A stretch of 64,000 nt of DNA from assembly GCF_005796105.1 (NCBI RefSeq), contig NZ_VAUO01000009.1, positions 161,447 to 225,446 of the forward strand, in the 5' to 3' direction. The position numbers were made by a program, and so were the translations under genes. Below the pieces are notes generated by a model. It ran no database searches. It saw only the letters and a program-made list of their open reading frames with translations, and had not been told where the DNA came from. The stretch comes from Pseudomonas mosselii (GTDB lineage: Bacteria > Pseudomonadota > Gammaproteobacteria > Pseudomonadales > Pseudomonadaceae). This document shows, in pieces, positions 33,245 through 43,025 of the stretch (position 1 is the first letter of the stretch; each line of letters opens with the position of its first letter).

Positions 33245-35620
33245 TCAGGCCGCGCCTTGGCCCTCGGCCAGGAAGAACCACGTCTCAAGTACCGAGTCCG
33301 GGTTCAGCGAGACGCTCTCGATGCCTTGTTCCATCAGCCATTTGGCCAGGTCCGGGTGGTCCGAGGGGCCTTGGCCGCAGATGCCGATGTACTTGCCAGC
33401 CTTGTTGCACGCGGCGATGGCGTTGGCCAGCAGCTTCTTGACCGCAGGATTTCGCTCATCGAACAAGTGGGCGATGATCCCCGAATCGCGGTCCAGGCCC
33501 AGGGTCAGCTGGGTCAGGTCGTTGGAGCCAATCGAGAAGCCATCGAAGTATTCCAGGAACTCTTCGGCCAGGATCGCGTTGGACGGCAGCTCGCACATCA
33601 TGATCACACGCAGGCCGTTGTCGCCACGGGCCAGGCCGTTCTCGGCCAGCAGGTCGACAACCTGGCTCGCCTCGCCCAAGGTGCGCACGAACGGCACCAT
33701 GATCTCGACGTTGGTCAGGCCCATTTCGTTGCGCACACGCTTGAGCGCGCGGCATTCGAGTTCGAAGCAGTCACGGAACGACTCGCTGATGTAACGCGAA
33801 GCGCCCCGGAAGCCCAGCATCGGGTTCTCTTCTTCGGGCTCGTACAGCTTGCCGCCGATCAGGTTGGCGTATTCGTTGGACTTGAAGTCCGACAGGCGCA
33901 CGATGACCTTTTTCGGGTAGAACGCCGCCGCCAGGGTACTGATGCCCTCGACCAGTTTCTCGACGTAGAACCCGACCGGATCGTTGTAGCCGGCGATGCG
34001 CTTGTCGACACTGTCCTTGAGTTCCGGCGGCAGTCCGGCGTAGTTGAGCAGCGCCTTGGGGTGCACGCCGATCATGCGATTGATGATGAACTCAAGACGC
34101 GCCAGGCCCACACCTTCGTTGGGCAACTGGGCGAAGTCGAAGGCGCGGTCCGGGTTGCCGACGTTCATCATGATCTTGAACGGCAGCTCCGGCATGGCAT
34201 CCACCGAGTTCTGCTTGACGTCGAAGCCCAGCTCGCCTTCGAAGATGAAGCCAGTGTCGCCCTCGGCGCAGGACACGGTCACGCCCTGGCCGTCCTTGAG
34301 CACCTGGGTCGCGTTGCCGCAGCCCACGACCGCCGGAATGCCCAGCTCACGGGCGATGATGGCGGCGTGGCAGGTACGCCCGCCACGGTTGGTGACGATG
34401 GCGCTGGCACGCTTCATCACAGGTTCCCAGTCCGGGTCGGTCATGTCGGAAACCAGTACGTCGCCGGGCTGGACCTTGTCCATTTCCGACACGTCGTTGA
34501 TCACGCGGACCTTGCCGGCGCCGATGCGCTGGCCAATGGCACGGCCTTCGACCAGCACGGTGCCCTTCTCTTTGAGCAGGTAGCGTTCCATGACATTGGC
34601 GCTGGCGCGGCTCTTCACGGTCTCGGGACGCGCCTGAACGATGTACAGCTTGCCGTCGTCACCGTCCTTGGCCCACTCGATGTCCATCGGGCGCTGGTAG
34701 TGCTGCTCGATGATCATGGCCTGCTTGGCCAGCTCGACGACTTCGGCGTCGGTCAGGCAGAAGCGCGCACGCTCGGCACGGTCGACTTCGACGGTCTTGA
34801 CCGAACGACCGGCCTTGGCTTCTTCGCCATAGACCATCTTGATCGCCTTGCTGCCCAGGTTGCGGCGCAGGATCGCTGGGCGACCGGCCTGCAGGGTCTG
34901 TTTGTGCACGTAGAATTCGTCGGGGTTGACTGCCCCTTGCACCACGGTTTCACCCAGGCCGTAGGCGCCGGTGATGAACACCACGTCGCGGAAGCCCGAC
35001 TCGGTGTCGAGGGTGAACATCACACCGGCAGTGCCGGTTTCCGAACGCACCATGCGCTGCACACCTGCGGACAGTGCCACCAGCTTGTGGTCGAAGCCCT
35101 GGTGCACGCGGTAGGAGATGGCGCGGTCGTTGAACAGCGAGGCGAACACTTCCTTGGCCGCGCGGATCACGTTGTCGACGCCACGGATGTTGAGGAAGGT
35201 TTCCTGCTGCCCGGCGAACGAGGCGTCCGGCAAGTCTTCGGCGGTGGCCGAGGAACGCACGGCCACGGCCATGTTGTCGTTGCCACCGGCCATTTCGGCG
35301 AAGGCTGCACGGATTTCAGCGTCCAGGCGGGCCGGGAAGTCCGCCTCCATGACCCACTGGCGGATCTGCGCGCCGGTCTTGGCCAGGGCGTTGACATCGT
35401 CAACGTCCAGCGCGTCGAGAGCTGCGTGGATCTTGTCGTTCAGGCCACTTTGTTCGAGAAAATCACGGTACGCCTGAGCCGTAGTGGCAAAGCCACCCGG
35501 CACCGAAACGCCGGCACCGGCAAGGTTACTGATCATCTCGCCCAGGGATGCGTTCTTGCCCCCCACATGCTCCACATCATGGACGCCGAGCTTATCGAGG
35601 GAAACTACGTACTCTACCAA
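33245..35620 (-). CDS. ppsA: Phosphoenolpyruvate synthase
   Basis: This 791-residue enzyme converts pyruvate plus ATP to phosphoenolpyruvate, AMP and phosphate, the entry step for gluconeogenesis. It has the N-terminal ATP-grasp domain (VSLDKLGVHDVEHVGGKNAS), the phospho-histidine domain (GGRTCHAAIIARELG, His near residue 420) and the C-terminal PEP-utilising barrel (GRGDNGL and SIGSNDLTQLTLGLDRDS in antiparallel order). The start is TTG 35620, with GGAGAG six bases upstream, giving the usual Pseudomonas length. The frame is open further upstream but lacks homology. It is divergent from its regulator ppsR. Confidence 0.95.
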   Translation of the reverse strand: MVEYVVSLDKLGVHDVEHVGGKNASLGEMISNLAGAGVSVPGGFATTAQAYRDFLEQSGLNDKIHAALDALDVDDVNALAKTGAQIRQWVMEADFPARLDAEIRAAFAEMAGGNDNMAVAVRSSATAEDLPDASFAGQQETFLNIRGVDNVIRAAKEVFASLFNDRAISYRVHQGFDHKLVALSAGVQRMVRSETGTAGVMFTLDTESGFRDVVFITGAYGLGETVVQGAVNPDEFYVHKQTLQAGRPAILRRNLGSKAIKMVYGEEAKAGRSVKTVEVDRAERARFCLTDAEVVELAKQAMIIEQHYQRPMDIEWAKDGDDGKLYIVQARPETVKSRASANVMERYLLKEKGTVLVEGRAIGQRIGAGKVRVINDVSEMDKVQPGDVLVSDMTDPDWEPVMKRASAIVTNRGGRTCHAAIIARELGIPAVVGCGNATQVLKDGQGVTVSCAEGDTGFIFEGELGFDVKQNSVDAMPELPFKIMMNVGNPDRAFDFAQLPNEGVGLARLEFIINRMIGVHPKALLNYAGLPPELKDSVDKRIAGYNDPVGFYVEKLVEGISTLAAAFYPKKVIVRLSDFKSNEYANLIGGKLYEPEEENPMLGFRGASRYISESFRDCFELECRALKRVRNEMGLTNVEIMVPFVRTLGEASQVVDLLAENGLARGDNGLRVIMMCELPSNAILAEEFLEYFDGFSIGSNDLTQLTLGLDRDSGIIAHLFDERNPAVKKLLANAIAACNKAGKYIGICGQGPSDHPDLAKWLMEQGIESVSLNPDSVLETWFFLAEGQGAA

Positions 35621-35800
35621 GGTGATCTCTCCACTAACTGTGTTGGAAAAGCTCAAGGGCGTGCGCCTGTCGGTTCTGCGACTGGGCCGCACGCAGGTGG
35701 CCTGGACCTGGAAAATAAGTGAGAATGCCGAGCAACCGCGTTCGGCAAACCGAACCTATCATATCCAGAAACATTCAGCAGCTTAAGGCCCCTGGCGCAA
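35621..35800. promoter_or_regulatory. Divergent promoter region ppsA/ppsR
   Basis: This 180-bp gap separates the two divergent starts and must hold both promoters. No operator for a gluconeogenesis regulator could be assigned by eye. Confidence 0.4.
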
Positions 35801-36619
35801 ATGAAACGAACCGCGTTCTTCATCTCCGACGGCACCGGTATCACTGCAGAAACCCTGGGGCAAAGTCTGCTCGCGCAATTCGAGAGCATTCCGTTCAATA
35901 AATTCACGCGCCCCTATATCGATTCGCTGGACAAGGCCCGCGCCATGGTCCAACAGATCAACGCCGCAGCCGAGCGCGACGGGGTGCGTCCGATCATCTT
36001 CGACACCATCGTCAACCAGGACATCCGCGAAGTCCTGGCCACCTCCAATGGCTTCATGATCGACATCTTCTCGACGTTTTTATCCCCGCTCGAGCAGGAA
36101 TTGACCGCCCATTCGTCGTATTCCGTGGGCAAGTCCCACTCCATTGGCGGCAACTCCAACTACATGGAGCGCATCGAGGCCGTCAATTTCGCCCTGGACA
36201 ACGACGATGGCGCGCGTACGCACTATTACGACAAAGCCGACCTGATTCTCGTAGGCGTGTCGCGCTGCGGCAAGACCCCGACCTGCCTGTACATGGCCAT
36301 GCAGTTTGGCATTCGCGCCGCCAACTACCCGCTGACCGAAGACGACATGGAGCGCTTGCAACTGCCGGCAGTGCTGAAGAAGTACCAGCACAAGCTGTTC
36401 GGCCTGACCATCGACCCCGACCGCCTCACCGCCATCCGCCACGAGCGCAAGCCCAACAGCCGCTATTCGAGCTTCGCCCAGTGCGAGTTCGAGGTGCGCG
36501 AGGTGGAAAACCTGTTCCGCCGCGAGAACATTCCCAACATCAACTCCACGCATTTCTCGGTGGAAGAGATTTCCGCGAAGATCCTCGTGGAAAAAGGCGT
36601 GGAGCGGCGTTTCAAGTAA
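35801..36619 (+). CDS. ppsR: PEP synthase regulatory protein (kinase/pyrophosphorylase)
   Basis: This 272-residue protein of the DUF299 family controls PpsA by ADP-dependent phosphorylation of a threonine next to the catalytic histidine and by phosphate-dependent dephosphorylation. The opening RTAFFISDGTGITAETLGQS and the P-loop GVSRCGKT (about 152-159) are diagnostic. It is adjacent to and divergent from ppsA, so regulator and target are kept together. Confidence 0.95.
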   Translation: MKRTAFFISDGTGITAETLGQSLLAQFESIPFNKFTRPYIDSLDKARAMVQQINAAAERDGVRPIIFDTIVNQDIREVLATSNGFMIDIFSTFLSPLEQELTAHSSYSVGKSHSIGGNSNYMERIEAVNFALDNDDGARTHYYDKADLILVGVSRCGKTPTCLYMAMQFGIRAANYPLTEDDMERLQLPAVLKKYQHKLFGLTIDPDRLTAIRHERKPNSRYSSFAQCEFEVREVENLFRRENIPNINSTHFSVEEISAKILVEKGVERRFK

Positions 36620-36786
36620 GCGCTGCGCCAACCGGCGCACATCCGCTGCAAAAACTGTTAACGACCTCAGCCAAAGCCGGGAACCCCCGGGCTTGAGCGC
36701 TGTCCCACTGTTCCCCATCAGCGCGGCTATAACGCCTGGACGAAAGCCATGGATTGGCCCGCGAAGTTTTCATAAGGAGGTGTTGT

Positions 36787-37440
36787 GTGTCGAGTGTAAT
36801 GAAAGGTGCCGCCGTGGGTGCACTGGCAGGCCTGGCCACTCCGGTGGCTGGAATTTCCGGCCTGGCAACCGCAGGGCTTGGTCTGTCGATGCTGCTGGCG
36901 CTGTTCGATGTCGGGCCTGCGAAAATGCCGTACGCCTCGCTCTGGCAGCTGCTGACCAGCGGGACCATGCTGGCGCTGGTGATTGCCGGGGCGATCTTTG
37001 CGGTTTCCTTCAGGTTCCTTGCTAAGTTGCAGCTCAAGAGTAAGGCGCTGGTGGCCAAGATCAACGCCAGCGAAGGGCTCGCGCTCGATGCCGGGCACCT
37101 GCTGGGCTATCCATCCCCGGGTTTCCTGGTGTTCGACCCACAAAACCGCAAAGTGGCGGTGTGCTCGCTGATCGACGACAGTTATCGCATCCATGACTAC
37201 GCCTGGGTCATCAGCTGGCAGGTGACTTGGCGCGAATCGCAAAGCATGGAAATGGGCGGTGGCACCCGCAAGGTCAATGCCACCGGCATGAGCGTGCCGA
37301 CTTTCGAGCGTACCGTGCAGCTCAAGGATTTCGCCATCGAGTTGACCGTGGCCGACCCCAACCAGCCGCTGCTCAAGTTCCCGATGAGCCGCAAGGCCAC
37401 CCACGTATGGACGGCGCGCCTGACAGCGTTCTTCAACTGA
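36787..37440 (+). CDS. Membrane protein of unknown function, 217 aa
   Basis: The N-terminal third contains two or three hydrophobic helices (glycine-rich GAAVGALAGLATPVAG, then about 60-85). The C-terminal domain is soluble beta-rich sequence with a central FLVFDPQNRKVAVCSL and no recognised catalytic motif. GTG 36787 is chosen because the perfect ribosome site AAGGAGGTG ends just before it (GGAGG, 36776-36780); ATG 36799 is an alternative. It is a single gene facing gdhB, with a strong bidirectional terminator between them. Composition is normal for the window. Confidence 0.7.
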   Translation: MSSVMKGAAVGALAGLATPVAGISGLATAGLGLSMLLALFDVGPAKMPYASLWQLLTSGTMLALVIAGAIFAVSFRFLAKLQLKSKALVAKINASEGLALDAGHLLGYPSPGFLVFDPQNRKVAVCSLIDDSYRIHDYAWVISWQVTWRESQSMEMGGGTRKVNATGMSVPTFERTVQLKDFAIELTVADPNQPLLKFPMSRKATHVWTARLTAFFN

Positions 37441-37470
37441 CGTCCTAGTACCAGTTCCCGCCAAAAACAA

Positions 37471-37490
37471 GCCCCGGCATCGGCCGGGGC
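37471..37490. terminator. Bidirectional terminator, gdhB side
   Basis: An 8-bp GC stem (37471-37478 with 37483-37490) with loop ATCG is extended by ACAA/TTGT pairs. It lies between the convergent membrane-protein gene and gdhB, with A-rich sequence on one flank and T-rich on the other. Confidence 0.85.
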
Positions 37491-37510
37491 TTGTTCGTTT
37501 CAGCTCACGC

Positions 37511-40500
37511 TCAAGCAGGTACCGCCGCTTGCCCGCTCATCGCCAGGTCGACCAGCTCGCGGTTGGCCACCGCGTACATCGCATAGTCAGTCCCGGTAGC
37601 GTTGCGCAGGTCGTCGAGCATGGCACGCCAGCGCTCCACCATCACCCGATGCTGCTCGCACCACAGCGCGACGCGGGCATCCATGTCATCGGGCGCCTCG
37701 GCCATCTGCAACACCGAGATGGTGATCGCCCGCTGCTGCAGATCGATGTCGTCGCGGAAGGCTTCGCGGGCCAGGGCCTGCCAGTTGTTCTCCACCGGCA
37801 GGTTGCCGATTTCCTGCAAGTACCAGGTCAGGTCCAGCGAGCTGCCCACAGCGAAGAACGCCTTGGCCACCTGGGCCGGGTCATGACCGGTCACGTCCGC
37901 CGCCTCGATGATCGGCAACAGGGTGTACAGATGACTGGTCCCCGCCACCATGCGCGCCAGCAACTCCGGCACACCGGCATCGACGAAGCCCTGGTAGCGC
38001 TGCGTCCAGCGCTCACGGGTCGGCCCCTCCAGCAACTCGTCGAGCTTGAGCCCCAACTGGGCGATTTTCGGTCCGAAGTGCGCCACGTCACGCCCGGCGT
38101 CCTGCTCGTTGCGTCGGCTACGCAGGAACCAGCGAGTCGCACGGCGGCCCAGGCGCATCAGTTCATCCATCAGCGTCAGCTGGATCTCGGCAGGCACCTG
38201 GTAGTCCAGTGCCTCGATCTGACGGAACCAGTGTGGCAGGTGGAAGATGTCGCGCACGATCACATACGCACCCGCCACGTTGGCCGGGCTCATCCCGGTG
38301 GACTCCTTCAGGCGCTGCACGAAGGTGATGCCCATGTTGTTGACCAGGTCGTTGGCGATCTGGGTACTGACGATCTCGCGTTTCAGGCGATGACGGCGCA
38401 TGGATTCGGCGAACTTGCTCACCAGCGACGGCGGGAAGGCCGTCTCCATGTCACGGGTCAGGTAATCGTCGTCCGGCACCTGCGACTTGAGCAACTGCTC
38501 CTTCAGGTCGATCTTGCTGTAGGAGATCAGCACCGACAGCTCGGCGCGGGTCAACCCATGACCTGCGGCCAGGCGCTCGGCCAGTTGTTCTTCGGTGGGC
38601 AGGAACTCGATGGCGCGATCCAGCTTGCCACGGCCTTCAAGGTCGGCCATCAGCCGCTTGTACTCGGCAATCCGCTCGCGGGCACGGCGGGCGGCCAGCG
38701 ACAGCGCCTGGGTCTGCTTGTAGTTGTTGCCCAGCACCAAGCTCGCGACCTCATCGGTCATGCTGCCCAGCAACTGGTTGCGCTGCTTCTCGGTCATGTC
38801 GCCACCCTGCACCACTTCGTTGAGCAGGATCTTGATATTGACCTCGTGGTCCGAGCAGTCCACGCCGCCAGCGTTGTCGATGAAGTCGGTGTTGGTGGCG
38901 CCGCCGTTTAGGCCGAACTCCACGCGACCGAGCTGGGTCATGCCCAGGTTGCCGCCCTCGCCCACCACCTTGCAGCGCAGCTCGTTACCATTGACGCGCA
39001 GCGCATCGTTGGCCTTGTCGCCGACATCGGCATGGCTCTCGCTGCTGGCCTTCACGTAGGTGCCGATGCCGCCGTTCCACAGCAAGTCGACCGGTGCCTG
39101 CAACAATGCGTGCAGCAGCTCCGTCGGGGTCAGGCGATCGGCCTCGATGGCGAAGCGCTCTTTCATCTGCGCACTGATCGCAATGCTCTTGGCGCTGCGC
39201 GGGAAGATGCCGCCACCTTCGGACATCAGGCTGACGTCGTAGTCGCTCCAGGCCGAGCGTGGCAGGTCGAACAGGCGCTGGCGCTCGGCGAAGCTCACCG
39301 CAGGGTCCGGGTTCGGGTCGATGAAGATGTGCAGGTGGTTGAACGCGGCCACCAGCTTGAGCTTGTCGGACATCAGCAAGCCGTTGCCGAACACGTCGCC
39401 GGCCATGTCACCGATACCGATCACCGTGATCGGGTCCTGCTGCACGTTGATACCGCGCTCACGGAAGTGACGCTGCACCCCGACCCAGGCGCCACGCGCG
39501 GTAATGCCCATCTTCTTGTGGTCATAGCCGGCCGAGCCACCGGAGGCGAAGGCATCGCCGAGCCAGAAGCCGTAGTCGATGGCGATACCGTTGGCGATGT
39601 CGGAGAACGTCGCGGTGCCTTTGTCGGCGGCCACCACCAGGTACGGATCGTCGTCATCGTGGCGCACCACGTTGGCAGGTGGCACCACACCGCCATCCTT
39701 GAGGTTGTCGGTGATGTCCAGCAGGCCAGAGATGAAAATGCGGTAGCACGCCACGCCTTCGGCAGCGATCTCGTCGCGGCTGCCGCCCAGCGGCAGGCGG
39801 CGCGGCAGGAAGCCGCCCTTGGCGCCCACCGGCACGATGACCGAGTTCTTCACCTGCTGCGCCTTGACCAGGCCGAGCACCTCGGTGCGGAAGTCCTCTT
39901 CACGGTCCGACCAGCGCAGCCCGCCGCGGGCGACGTTGCCAAAGCGCAGGTGCACGCCCTCGACCCGTGGCGAATAGACGAAGATCTCGAACTTCGGCAC
40001 CGGCTTGGGCAGTTCGGGGATCAACTTGGGGTTGAACTTGAAGCTGAAGTAGGACTTGTTCTGGCCGTTGGCATCGGGCTGGTAGAAGTTGGTGCGCAGC
40101 GTGGCCTTGATCAAGTCCAGGTAGCGACGCAGGATGCGGTCCTCGTTGAGCACCTGGACATCGTCCAAGGCGCTGAGGATAGCCTGTTCCAGGCGCAGTT
40201 GCTTGTCGTCCAGGTCTTCCTGGGTGAGCTTGCGCGCCAGGTAGAAGCGGGTCTTGAACAGCCGGGTCAACTCGCGGGCGATGTCGGTGTGGTTGTTCAG
40301 GGTGCTGGCAATGTAGCCCAGGTCGAAGCCCAGGCGGATCTGCTTGAGGTAGCGAGCATAGGCGCGCAGAAGCGCCACGTCGCGCCACGGCAAGCCGGCG
40401 GTCAACACCAGGCGGTTGAAGGCATCGTTTTCGGCATCGCCGTTGACGATATGCACGAACGCATCCTGGAAGGTGTCGTTGAGCTGCTGGATATCCAGGT

Positions 40501-42373
40501 TCAAGCCTTCGCTGTAGGTAAAGGCGAAGTCGTGAATCCAGAACTCGCGGCCATTGGCGTGGCGCAACCGGTAGGGGAACTCACCGAGTACACGCAAGCC
40601 GAGGTTTTCCAGAATCGGCAGCACATCCGACAGCGCCAGCGGCGTGTCGGCGTGATACAGCTTACAGTGCAACTGACGCTCGCCCAGTTGCGTCAACGGC
40701 TGGTAGAAGCTCATCGCCAGCGGCTTGGCTTCGGACAGCCCGAGCACATGCTGCATGTCGACAACCGCCGAATGCGCGGCAAACCGTTCGCGGTAACCGG
40801 CCGGGAAGCCTTTGGGGAAGTCGTCGAGAATGCTGGTGCCCTGGGCCTCGCCGAAGTTTTCCACCACCAGCGTGGAGAAGTCGTCCTGCCACGAACGGCA
40901 GGCCTGCACCACCTCTTTTTCCAGCTGCTGCGGGTCGATGTCGATGCGGTTTTTCGGGTCGACCCGCAGAATCAGTTGTACGCGAGCCAGCACCGACTCG
41001 GAGAAGAACGTCCAGAACTCGCAATCGGTGGCCTTCAGACGCTCCATCAACACTTGCTGGATCTTCTGCCGCACCTCGGTGGAGTAGATCTCCCGCGGCA
41101 CATACGCCAGGCAATAGCAGAAGCGCCCATACGGGTCCTTGCGCAGGAACACGCGGATCTTGTTGCGTTCCTGGATCTGCACGATCGACATAGCGGTGCT
41201 GAACAGCTCATCGATCGGGGTCTGGAACAGATCGTCGCGCGGCAACACCTCAAGCACCTGGGCCAGTTCTTTGCCCAGGTGCGCCTTGGCGTCGAACTGC
41301 GAACGACGCTCCACTTCGGCCACTTTGCCGCGAATGTAGGGGATGGTATGCACGCTCTCGCCGTACACCGACGAGGTGTACAGGCCCATGAAACGGCACT
41401 CCTTGAGCACGACGCCGTTTTCGTCGATCTGGCGGATCGACACATAGTCGGGATAGGCCGGGCGGTGCACGCGACTCGGCTGCGAGGCCTTGGCGAACGA
41501 CAGCAGACGCGGCTCGCGCAGGTAGGCCACGGCGTAGCCCTCGATGCGCAGATCATCGGCGGTCAGGCCCGTGCGCAACAGTCGAGTCAGGCCGAGGAAC
41601 GAACCTTCGTCGTAGACCAGGTGGCCGCCGTCTGCGTCGGACTGTACGGTGAACTCTTCGTAGCCGAGGAAGGTGAAGTGGTTATCCAGTAGCCAGGCCA
41701 GGAAGCTCTTGACCTCGGCCTTGTCGTTTTGCGCCGGGCCAAAGGCGTTGTGCTCCACCAGTTCGAGCAGTTCGTGGAGCTTGGCTTTCATCGGCTCGAA
41801 GTCGGCGACCACCCCGCGTACCTCTGCCAGCACCTGCTCCAGCTCCTTGGCCAGCGTGATCAGTTCGGTCGGGTTGGAGCAGCGGTCGATTTCCAGGTAC
41901 ATCAGCGACTCATGGCTGACACCTTCGCCCTGGGTGCCCTTGGGCAGCAGCTCAAGCAGTTCGCCCTTGGCGCCACGCCGCGTGCTGAGCACGGTGGTCT
42001 GGAGCGTATGGATGCTGTAGCCACAGCGATTGAGTTCGGTACGCACCGAGTCGACCAGGAACGGCAAGTCATGGTGCAGCACCTCGACCACGGTATGGGT
42101 CGACTGCCAGCCGTGACGTTCGTAATCGGGGTTGTAGACCCGCACTTGCGGGTTCTGCGGGTCGAAGCGCTCGATGATGCGCCAGGCGGAGAGCGTGCAG
42201 CCGGCGAGGTCCGACAGCCTGCGCTGGGTGAGTTCGTCCAGAGAGATGATGCCGAAGAACTGTTCGGCGAACAGCGCCACTTGTGGCAGGGACTGTTCGC
42301 TGATGTGCTGCGCCAGGGCTGCTTGCAGTTGGTGCTGGAAGTCAGCTTTGCTGGCTGCGGTGAAAAACGCCAT
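37511..42373 (-). CDS. gdhB: NAD-specific glutamate dehydrogenase, GDH-180 class
   Basis: This 1,620-residue enzyme oxidatively deaminates glutamate to 2-oxoglutarate with NAD+, a catabolic role in amino-acid use. The large N-terminal region carries ACT-like regulatory segments. The catalytic core contains FRTEVLGLVKAQQVKNSVIV, the substrate-lysine block VPVGAKGGFLPRR, and nucleotide-fold motifs GIGDMAGDVFGNG and VGEGGNLGMTQLGR. ATG 42373 (MAFFTAASKADF) matches the start of P. aeruginosa GdhB. The frame is open to 42499 but that part lacks conservation. This class has about twice the length of hexameric GDHs and is often arginine- or aspartate-activated. Confidence 0.95.
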   Translation of the reverse strand: MAFFTAASKADFQHQLQAALAQHISEQSLPQVALFAEQFFGIISLDELTQRRLSDLAGCTLSAWRIIERFDPQNPQVRVYNPDYERHGWQSTHTVVEVLHHDLPFLVDSVRTELNRCGYSIHTLQTTVLSTRRGAKGELLELLPKGTQGEGVSHESLMYLEIDRCSNPTELITLAKELEQVLAEVRGVVADFEPMKAKLHELLELVEHNAFGPAQNDKAEVKSFLAWLLDNHFTFLGYEEFTVQSDADGGHLVYDEGSFLGLTRLLRTGLTADDLRIEGYAVAYLREPRLLSFAKASQPSRVHRPAYPDYVSIRQIDENGVVLKECRFMGLYTSSVYGESVHTIPYIRGKVAEVERRSQFDAKAHLGKELAQVLEVLPRDDLFQTPIDELFSTAMSIVQIQERNKIRVFLRKDPYGRFCYCLAYVPREIYSTEVRQKIQQVLMERLKATDCEFWTFFSESVLARVQLILRVDPKNRIDIDPQQLEKEVVQACRSWQDDFSTLVVENFGEAQGTSILDDFPKGFPAGYRERFAAHSAVVDMQHVLGLSEAKPLAMSFYQPLTQLGERQLHCKLYHADTPLALSDVLPILENLGLRVLGEFPYRLRHANGREFWIHDFAFTYSEGLNLDIQQLNDTFQDAFVHIVNGDAENDAFNRLVLTAGLPWRDVALLRAYARYLKQIRLGFDLGYIASTLNNHTDIARELTRLFKTRFYLARKLTQEDLDDKQLRLEQAILSALDDVQVLNEDRILRRYLDLIKATLRTNFYQPDANGQNKSYFSFKFNPKLIPELPKPVPKFEIFVYSPRVEGVHLRFGNVARGGLRWSDREEDFRTEVLGLVKAQQVKNSVIVPVGAKGGFLPRRLPLGGSRDEIAAEGVACYRIFISGLLDITDNLKDGGVVPPANVVRHDDDDPYLVVAADKGTATFSDIANGIAIDYGFWLGDAFASGGSAGYDHKKMGITARGAWVGVQRHFRERGINVQQDPITVIGIGDMAGDVFGNGLLMSDKLKLVAAFNHLHIFIDPNPDPAVSFAERQRLFDLPRSAWSDYDVSLMSEGGGIFPRSAKSIAISAQMKERFAIEADRLTPTELLHALLQAPVDLLWNGGIGTYVKASSESHADVGDKANDALRVNGNELRCKVVGEGGNLGMTQLGRVEFGLNGGATNTDFIDNAGGVDCSDHEVNIKILLNEVVQGGDMTEKQRNQLLGSMTDEVASLVLGNNYKQTQALSLAARRARERIAEYKRLMADLEGRGKLDRAIEFLPTEEQLAERLAAGHGLTRAELSVLISYSKIDLKEQLLKSQVPDDDYLTRDMETAFPPSLVSKFAESMRRHRLKREIVSTQIANDLVNNMGITFVQRLKESTGMSPANVAGAYVIVRDIFHLPHWFRQIEALDYQVPAEIQLTLMDELMRLGRRATRWFLRSRRNEQDAGRDVAHFGPKIAQLGLKLDELLEGPTRERWTQRYQGFVDAGVPELLARMVAGTSHLYTLLPIIEAADVTGHDPAQVAKAFFAVGSSLDLTWYLQEIGNLPVENNWQALAREAFRDDIDLQQRAITISVLQMAEAPDDMDARVALWCEQHRVMVERWRAMLDDLRNATGTDYAMYAVANRELVDLAMSGQAAVPA

Positions 42374-42575
42374 CTGTGGTACTCCGCTTAGGCTTTGTCG
42401 TAGTTGGAGCGTCGCGTAGGTCCGCCGTGTACGGATCAACGATAGCCAACCCGTAGCAAGCCGGACGGTAAACCAGGCGTTGAATGTGACTGGGCACACT
42501 CATCGATTGGGCAGCTTAACGACTCAGCGGTCACCACGGCTTGCAGCGCTGCGACATATTCGTTCAAGACCGCAA

Positions 42576-42603
42576 CGCTACAGGGTGATCGCACCCTGTA
42601 GCG
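42576..42603 (+). promoter_or_regulatory. Perfect 12-bp hairpin upstream of a small gene
   Basis: Bases 42576-42587 pair with 42592-42603 around loop ATCG. It lies 48 bp before the small gene at 42652 and over 200 bp from the gdhB start. There is no T run. It may be an operator dyad or a 5' UTR element. Confidence 0.45.
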
Positions 42604-42651
42604 GCGATGCGGTAGCATGCGTGCTCTTTCCCCGGACACTGGTCAATCGTC

Positions 42652-43005
42652 ATGCAGCTGAAAACCGCCCTGCTCTTCGCTACCCCTTGCGATGATGAGG
42701 AAGACAACATGGCGACCTTGTGCTGCCATAGCGACAAGGGCCAGATGTTCCTGCTCACCCGTTACCCGGACGAGGACACCGTCGACCTGACCCTGGACGA
42801 CGAACCGTCCACCCTGGACGGCCTGAAAGTGACCCTGAGCGCGCAACGCCTGCTGATCGAGGTAGCCGCTGGCGACCGCGACGCGCTCAAGGGCGATGCC
42901 AGCCTGGAAATCCTGCTGACCTCCACGGGCACCGACCTTGAAGAGGTCGCCTTGACCTTGCGTAATATCCTCGACGGCACCGGGACCTTCGTCAGCGAGC
43001 TGTGA
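42652..43005 (+). CDS. Conserved hypothetical acidic protein, 117 aa
   Basis: This small acidic protein begins MQLKTALLFATPCDDEEDNMATLCCHSDKG and is predicted mostly beta-strand with no signal peptide or membrane helix. Two cysteines in LCC are notable but no metal motif is complete. It is divergent from gdhB and converges on the DUF2235 gene with a 20-bp gap. It is probably a real gene because of its codon usage and clean context. Function unknown; whether it has anything to do with its neighbours cannot be told. Confidence 0.6.
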   Translation: MQLKTALLFATPCDDEEDNMATLCCHSDKGQMFLLTRYPDEDTVDLTLDDEPSTLDGLKVTLSAQRLLIEVAAGDRDALKGDASLEILLTSTGTDLEEVALTLRNILDGTGTFVSEL

Positions 43006-43025
43006 AATCCCACCGGCACCGTGGT

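Noticed and set aside
33233..35722. An 829-residue plus-strand open frame opposite ppsA
   Set aside because: It is a composition shadow of ppsA with His/Asp/Gly-rich sequence and no domain.
39032..41692. An 886-residue plus-strand open frame inside gdhB
   Set aside because: It is antisense to a well-conserved glutamate dehydrogenase and has no conserved motif of its own.
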